Shown in pieces: positions 60,028-64,000 of a DNA stretch of 64,000 nucleotides. The position numbers were made by a program, and so were the translations under genes. This DNA is from Anaerolineales bacterium (GTDB lineage: Bacteria > Chloroflexota > Anaerolineae > 4572-78 > J111). Under the pieces are notes generated by a model. It was not told the origin of the DNA. It searched no databases and saw nothing but the letters and a program-made list of their open reading frames with translations. Within the stretch, counting starts at the first letter, position 1; each line of letters begins with the position of its first letter. The stretch lies in the NCBI GenBank assembly GCA_015075405.1, contig JABTUK010000001.1, forward strand, positions 558,001-622,000, in the 5' to 3' direction.

Positions 60028-60525
60028 TCAGGTAGACTCCAAAGCCATCAACTCTTGTCGCCACTCATCCGCCTCAACCCAATAAGTTGAAGGTGTTTCC
60101 CGAACCAATTTGGGGAAGCTATCATCCAGACGTTCCAAAACTGGAATCGTCGTCCCCTGGGCATGGTGTTCCTTTTGTCGTTCAACATAAGCAATATAGT
60201 TGGGTAAGCGCTTAGCATCAAACGAAAATGCGCCATATTCTTCCTGCCAAAAGAAAACCGGAAAGTCAGGATAATCCCTGTTAAATTTTGTCGAAGCAAC
60301 GGCCTTAACTTGCCCGACAAATTTGGCTACGGCAATGCTAGGCGGAATTGAAACGACCATATGGACATGATCTTCGATGCCATTCAGAGCAAAGACGGTT
60401 GCGCCCAATCCCGCTGCTTTTGCCCGTAGAAAATTATGGATTATCTCTTCTACCTTTGGTGTGAGCAACGACTGCCGATGTTTAGTTGACCAGACTAGGT
60501 GATAAAATAGTTGACAGTACGGCAT
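60028..60525 (-). CDS. REP-associated tyrosine transposase (RAYT, Y1_Tnp/IS200-like)
   Basis: 165 residues. MPYCQLFYHLVWSTKHRQ opens the Y1 transposase fold; the metal-binding HUH pair is in GIEDHVHMVVSIP, and the nucleophile Tyr is in LPNYIAYVERQKEHH. RAYTs are single-copy, domesticated IS200 relatives that process or spread REP palindromes. This one is bracketed by REP arrays at 59420-59990 and 60583-60725. It seems intact. Confidence 0.92.
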   Translation of the reverse strand: MPYCQLFYHLVWSTKHRQSLLTPKVEEIIHNFLRAKAAGLGATVFALNGIEDHVHMVVSIPPSIAVAKFVGQVKAVASTKFNRDYPDFPVFFWQEEYGAFSFDAKRLPNYIAYVERQKEHHAQGTTIPVLERLDDSFPKLVRETPSTYWVEADEWRQELMALEST

Positions 60526-60582
60526 AGGCCTTCCCTTTCTTGGGTGAGCAACAACATGCCAATGCTCTTCTATCCGGTGTCC

Positions 60583-60725
60583 GCTCGGCGCTGAAGCCGC
60601 CGAGCTATTAGGCCGCGCTCGATAAATCGAGCTAATATTGATGCACCAAATCCCATTCGTCGGAAGTCGCTTTTAAGCCGGATTAATCCGGCGCTGTTTA
60701 TTAGCCCGGTCATTCATGACCGGGC
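60583..60725. repeat. REP palindrome array, right of the RAYT gene
   Basis: GCTCGGCG/CGCCGAGC (60583-60605), GCTCGATAAATCGAGC (60617-60632), GCCGGATTAATCCGGC (60677-60692) and GCCCGGTCATTCATGACC (60704-60725). The last runs into the 3' end of the VOC gene and encodes its final Ala-Arg-Ser and stop. Confidence 0.85.
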
Positions 60726-61616
60726 GAAATCCACCAACGCTGTAATTGTTTTGGCCTCCCGCCCCACGTTCAGCGCCACCCCATTCCGAGCCGGATCATG
60801 CAGGAAAACAACGCCATCCTTTTCCTGGAAAGCCAACCCTGCTTGCTGGATCCGCTCAACTACCGCAGCCAACGCCGATGCCTCTGGCAGGTTGATGGTG
60901 AAGTAGCGCAGCCCGGCGGCATCAGGAGGTGGGGGTGGGGCATTGACCCCGGCCCAAGTGTTGAGACCCAAATGGTGGTGATAGCCACCGGCGGAGACAA
61001 AGCTGGCGCTGGGGCCGTAGCGCAGGATCAAATCAAAGCCCAAAGTTCCCACGTAGAACGCCTCGGCGGAAGGGATAGTAGAAATATGGAGATGGACGTG
61101 CCCAATGACCGTCTCCGGCTCCAGGCCGGCCCAGGGCGCGGGCTGCGCCTCCAATTCGGCCAGGATACTCTGGATGTCCAGGGGATCGGTGGCCATTTGC
61201 AACTGCCCATTCTGGCGGGGCCACTCGCTGCGCGGGCGATCCCGGTAGATTTCGATGCCGTTGCCGTCTGGGTCGGCCAGATAGATGGCTTCGCTCACCA
61301 GATGGTCGGAGAAGCCCTGTAGCGGCGTGCGCGTTTCGGCCAGGTGACGCAGCGATTGGGCCAGGGCCAAACGCGACGGGGTCAAAATGGCAAAGTGATA
61401 CAGGCCGGTTACGCCGCTGACAGCCCGCGCGCCGGGCTGCTCGGTCAACACCAGCAAATCCGACCCACCCGCGCCCAGATAGGCGGTATCTCCCTCACGG
61501 CGATGCAGTTGAAAGCCCAAATTCTCCTGATAAAACGCCAGCGACCGGTTCAGATTGGCGACGGTCAAATGAACGTAGCCGATGGTTGTAGCCGGATGAA
61601 TGGAAATATTACTCAT
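60714..61616 (-). CDS. two-domain VOC protein (CatE-like extradiol dioxygenase)
   Basis: 300 residues with two VOC modules (about 8-135 and 160-290). Candidate metal ligands are His in IGYVHLTVANLNRS, His in VIGHVHLHIS, His in YHHHLGLNTW and Glu in GNGIEIYRDRP. This is the layout of catechol-2,3-dioxygenase-like CatE. Substrate unknown. Its last codons (FARS stop) come from a REP palindrome. Confidence 0.9.
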   Translation of the reverse strand: MSNISIHPATTIGYVHLTVANLNRSLAFYQENLGFQLHRREGDTAYLGAGGSDLLVLTEQPGARAVSGVTGLYHFAILTPSRLALAQSLRHLAETRTPLQGFSDHLVSEAIYLADPDGNGIEIYRDRPRSEWPRQNGQLQMATDPLDIQSILAELEAQPAPWAGLEPETVIGHVHLHISTIPSAEAFYVGTLGFDLILRYGPSASFVSAGGYHHHLGLNTWAGVNAPPPPPDAAGLRYFTINLPEASALAAVVERIQQAGLAFQEKDGVVFLHDPARNGVALNVGREAKTITALVDFARS

Positions 61617-61635
61617 AATTTAACCCCCTTATAAA

Positions 61636-61710
61636 GATGCGAGGACTCGTGAGGCGAGGATGCGAGGATTTTCTTCGCCTCTTCGCCTCACAAGTCCTCG
61701 CGTCCTCACT
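61636..61710. repeat. GCGAGGA-word hairpin
   Basis: GATGCGAGGACTCGTGAGGC GAGGATGCGAGGA, loop TTTTCTT, then CGCCTCTTCGCCTCACAAGT CCTCGCGTCCTC. Words resemble those at about 22098-22143. Confidence 0.7.
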
Positions 61711-61799
61711 TCCTAACAAAAACGCCGCCTGCTTGACCAGGCAGCGCGCTCGTGGTACGATGACCTAATCTCGTCTATCTAAATTGCGCTTGTCAGTAT

Positions 61800-61890
61800 C
61801 AGTAGATCCAATTTTCGAGGAGTGAGGCACGCCCACGTGCCGAACACCGCCGCACGTGGGCGTGCTGGCTCCTCAAATTTGGATCCACTG
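61800..61890. mobile_element. MITE copy C (type I core)
   Basis: 91 bp. The right 50 bp match copy B exactly or nearly so; the left part has a 5-bp deletion. Direct repeats AGTAT at 61795-61799 and 61891-61895. It sits between divergent genes. Confidence 0.9.
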
Positions 61891-61972
61891 AGTATAGCAC
61901 AGGTGGGTGGGGCTGCCAACAGTAGACCGCCGATCAGTGATAAAATCACTGTTAAGATAAAAGGATTGCTTA

Positions 61973-62623
61973 ATGCCAACAGTTGAGTTAGTTCATCGGG
62001 TTCAAATTCCCCCGGAGGCCGGCCCAAATCAGCCCGTGCCTGCCGTAGTGATGGTACACGGCTGGCTGGGAGATGAAACGGTGATGGGAATTTTCAAACA
62101 AACGGTTCCGCCCGGCGTGGCGGTTATCTCGCCCCGCGCCCCTTTGCCGGTCAATGGTGAGGGCTATGCCTGGTACTGGCGCGACCAGGGTGGACTTCAG
62201 CCGGAGACAGACTCGCTCTGGGCCGGGCGTGACCAGTTGCAGGCGTTTTTAGCCGGTCTACCCCAGCAGTATCCACTTGACCCCAGGCGGATAGTTCTCA
62301 TGGGCTTTAGCCAGGGGGCAGCCATTTGCAATACGCTGGTTCTAACCCGTCCGGGGCAAGTGATGGGCGTGGTTTCGTTGGCCGGTCTGATACCCGACGC
62401 GGTTATCGAAACGGCTCAACCGGATTTGGCCGGTCTGCCGGTCTTTATTGCTCATGGGGTGCGGGATGAAACGGTCCCCCTGGCCTCAGCTCAACAGAGC
62501 CGCGACATTTACACCCGCCTGGGGGCGCAGGTAACTTACGACGAGTATCCCACCGGCCATAAATTGACCACCCAGGGCATGGCTGATTTGAAAGCGTGGC
62601 TGGCTAACGTAGTCAAACAGTGA
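61973..62623 (+). CDS. phospholipase/carboxylesterase-family hydrolase
   Basis: 216 residues. Alpha/beta hydrolase with MVHGWLGDE near the oxyanion hole, nucleophile Ser in LMGFSQGAA, Asp in GVRDETVPL and His in YPTGHKLT, a full triad. YpfH/EstB-like serine esterase, cytoplasmic. Followed by a repeat hairpin and sdaAB. Confidence 0.92.
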   Translation: MPTVELVHRVQIPPEAGPNQPVPAVVMVHGWLGDETVMGIFKQTVPPGVAVISPRAPLPVNGEGYAWYWRDQGGLQPETDSLWAGRDQLQAFLAGLPQQYPLDPRRIVLMGFSQGAAICNTLVLTRPGQVMGVVSLAGLIPDAVIETAQPDLAGLPVFIAHGVRDETVPLASAQQSRDIYTRLGAQVTYDEYPTGHKLTTQGMADLKAWLANVVKQ

Positions 62624-62637
62624 GACATCCAAAGCGT

Positions 62638-62702
62638 CGAAACGTGTTGCGTGTTGCGTCTTGCGTAAACATAAACGGAACATGCAAGACGCAACACGGG
62701 TC
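62638..62702. repeat. GTTGCGTCTTGCGT-word hairpin
   Basis: CGTGTTGCGTGTTGCGTCTT GCGT, loop of about 15, then ATGCAAGACGCAACACGGGT. It lies directly before the sdaAB ribosome site. Confidence 0.65.
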
Positions 62703-62726
62703 TTGAAATTATCTCAGGGAGTAAGC

Positions 62727-63410
62727 ATGGCCTCAAACCGGCAGGTTTCGGCTTTTGATATTATCGGGCCAATTATGGTCGGCCCGTCGAGTTCGCACAC
62801 GGCGGGGGCAGTGCGCCTGGGGCAAATGGGGCGAGTGATTTTGGGGACGCAGCCTGCCGAAGCATTGATTGAACTGCACGGCTCCTTTGCTCAAACCGGC
62901 CAGGGCCACGGCGCCGACCGGGCTATCATTGCCGGGCTGTTGGGTATGTCCACCGACGATGAGCGCATCCGCCACAGTTTTGCCGTCGCCGAGGCGTTGG
63001 ACATGAAGTTTCGTTTTGAAAAAGTTGACCTGGGCGAAGACGCCCACCCCAACACCGTCCGGCTGACCTTGCGAGCCGGCGAAACCAGCATTCAGGTTAC
63101 AGGTGCGTCCATTGGCGGTGGGCTGGTGGAAATTACCAACATCGAGGGCTACGAGGTCAATTTTGGCGGCCAGTACGACACCCTGCTAGTCATCGCCGAG
63201 GACCGGCCCGGTACGATCAACGCCGTCACCGGCTGGCTGCTGACGCACGATATTAACGTCGCTTTCTTTCGGGTGGGCCGCAAGCAGCGCGGCGGCGAGG
63301 CGCTGATGATTATCGAAACCGACCAGCCAATCCCGGACGATATGGTGGAAGCGATTGAGGATTTTGATTGGGTGCGCTGGGTGCGCAAGGTTGACAAAGT
63401 AGGAGAGTAG
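62727..63410 (+). CDS. sdaAB: L-serine ammonia-lyase, iron-sulfur dependent, beta subunit
   Basis: 227 residues from MASNRQVSAFDIIG, with CAGGGAG before the ATG; reading further upstream enters the hairpin. GPIMVGPSSSHTAGAVRLG is the family hallmark, and GQGHGADRAIIAGLLG follows. The C-terminal 75 residues form an ACT domain (TLLVIAEDRPGTINAVTGWL) that binds amino acids. With SdaAA it forms the 4Fe-4S enzyme converting serine to pyruvate and ammonia. Confidence 0.95.
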   Translation: MASNRQVSAFDIIGPIMVGPSSSHTAGAVRLGQMGRVILGTQPAEALIELHGSFAQTGQGHGADRAIIAGLLGMSTDDERIRHSFAVAEALDMKFRFEKVDLGEDAHPNTVRLTLRAGETSIQVTGASIGGGLVEITNIEGYEVNFGGQYDTLLVIAEDRPGTINAVTGWLLTHDINVAFFRVGRKQRGGEALMIIETDQPIPDDMVEAIEDFDWVRWVRKVDKVGE

Positions 63411-63542
63411 GGGCGAGGCCCGGATAAAAGAAAAAAGAATTTAGAAATAAGAAAATCTGTGAAATCTGTGTTGATCTGCGGGCCCAAATGTTCACTCTGT
63501 CTTATTTGACAGTAGCCCTAATATCGCAGGGAGTAAACTGTT

Positions 63543-64000
63543 ATGTTTGACTCAATGGCTGAAATGGTTGAGCGAGCCGAAACGAGCGGACAACCGCTGC
63601 ATGAGATTGTATTGCAAGCGGAACTGGCCCAAAGCGGCGAAGATCGAGAGGCGGTTTGGGAGCGGATGCGGCGGCGGCTGGAGGTGATGCGGCGCAGCAC
63701 CGAGCAAGGCCTGGCCCGGCCGGTTATTTCGCTAAGCGGTATCAGCGGCGGCAGCGCCTATCGTTTCTGGCACTGGTTGGACGACCACCAGCCTTTGACC
63801 GGCCCCATTTTGAGCCGGGCGCTGGCTCGCGCTATGGCCGTGAATGAGGTCAACGCCGGCATGGGCTGCATTGTCGCCACGCCGACGGCCGGCTCGGCGG
63901 GGATTTTGCCGGGGGTTTTGCTGACCTTGCAGGAAGCGCGCGGCTTTACGGATGACCAATTGGTGGGGGCGTTATTCACAGCCAGCGGCATCGGCGCGGT
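63543..64000 (+). CDS. sdaAA: L-serine ammonia-lyase, iron-sulfur dependent, alpha subunit (partial)
   Basis: The first 152 residues, cut by the window end. GISGGSAYRF, GPILSRALARAMAVNEVNAG, GCIVATPTAGSAGILPGVL and FTASGIGA are typical of the alpha subunit; the cluster-binding Cys residues lie partly beyond the edge. CAGGGAG lies 11-17 nt before the ATG. It pairs with sdaAB, from which 132 bp of AT-rich, repeat-like DNA separates it. Confidence 0.94.
   Translation, partial: MFDSMAEMVERAETSGQPLHEIVLQAELAQSGEDREAVWERMRRRLEVMRRSTEQGLARPVISLSGISGGSAYRFWHWLDDHQPLTGPILSRALARAMAVNEVNAGMGCIVATPTAGSAGILPGVLLTLQEARGFTDDQLVGALFTASGIGA

Overview
The window looks like a chromosomal piece of a Chloroflexota bacterium, most likely Anaerolineae-like. 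This is inferred from the secreted proteins with long Thr-Pro-Asn-Thr-Pro linkers, the many GAF/PAS histidine kinases, the STAND/WD40 giant protein, the density of short intergenic inverted repeats, and the gene content (cofactor-independent phosphoglycerate mutase, UgpC-type ATPase, two-subunit serine dehydratase). No rRNA is present and no species can be named. Most of the window is GC-rich. A block at about 37.5-44.3 kb is visibly AT-rich and looks acquired.

Layout. 1-3.0 kb: transglutaminase (partial) and DUF58 pair. 3.0-3.75 kb: tandem MITEs and an orphan transcription unit. 3.8-7.9 kb: LacI regulator, sugar ABC-transporter ATPase, gpmI. 8.0-10.9 kb: two coupled histidine kinases. 11-15.8 kb: tRNA-Arg, two small unknown genes, pyk, ppa, a PT-rich lipoprotein, dcd. 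15.8-18.9 kb: a Dam-type DNA adenine methylase broken into three pieces by an IS630-type and an IS5-type insertion. 19.2-30.8 kb: sbcD, metallophosphatase, VOC protein, secreted phosphodiesterase, a REC-REC-BTAD regulator beside a four-GAF kinase and an MBL hydrolase, then an NrnA-type phosphoesterase. 31-37.5 kb: orphan HsdS, a coiled-coil membrane protein, an XRE regulator with a small gene under palindromic operators, two tRNA-Ser genes, MBL hydrolase. 37.6-44.0 kb: the AT-rich island. 44.3-47 kb: cohesin/dockerin protein with a duplicated structured leader, a serS remnant, and tRNA-Leu, -Glu and -His. 47.2-51.1 kb: 1305-residue STAND NTPase with 14 WD40 repeats. 51.2-64 kb: housekeeping and catabolic genes (RpiB-like, hydrolase, HpaI aldolase, ArfB, MFS, esterase, SdaAB/SdaAA) with a decayed gene, an orphan antitoxin and a RAYT transposase surrounded by REP palindromes.

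Most notable. (1) The AT-rich island carries a compact operon: a protein with two AlbA_2/Schlafen-like regions, a B-box-like zinc-finger membrane protein, a second small B-box-like protein, and a protein whose C-terminal helical motif resembles the N-terminus of the nearby STAND NTPase. This is the best candidate here for an undescribed conflict or signalling system. (2) Five MITEs of about 90-97 bp have 5-bp target duplications, one shared set of ends and two unrelated hairpin cores. (3) Excising both insertion sequences with one copy of each target duplication restores an exact 291-codon methylase frame. (4) Many intergenic regions hold long hairpins whose arms repeat short words, and several of these supply the stop codon or last residues of genes.
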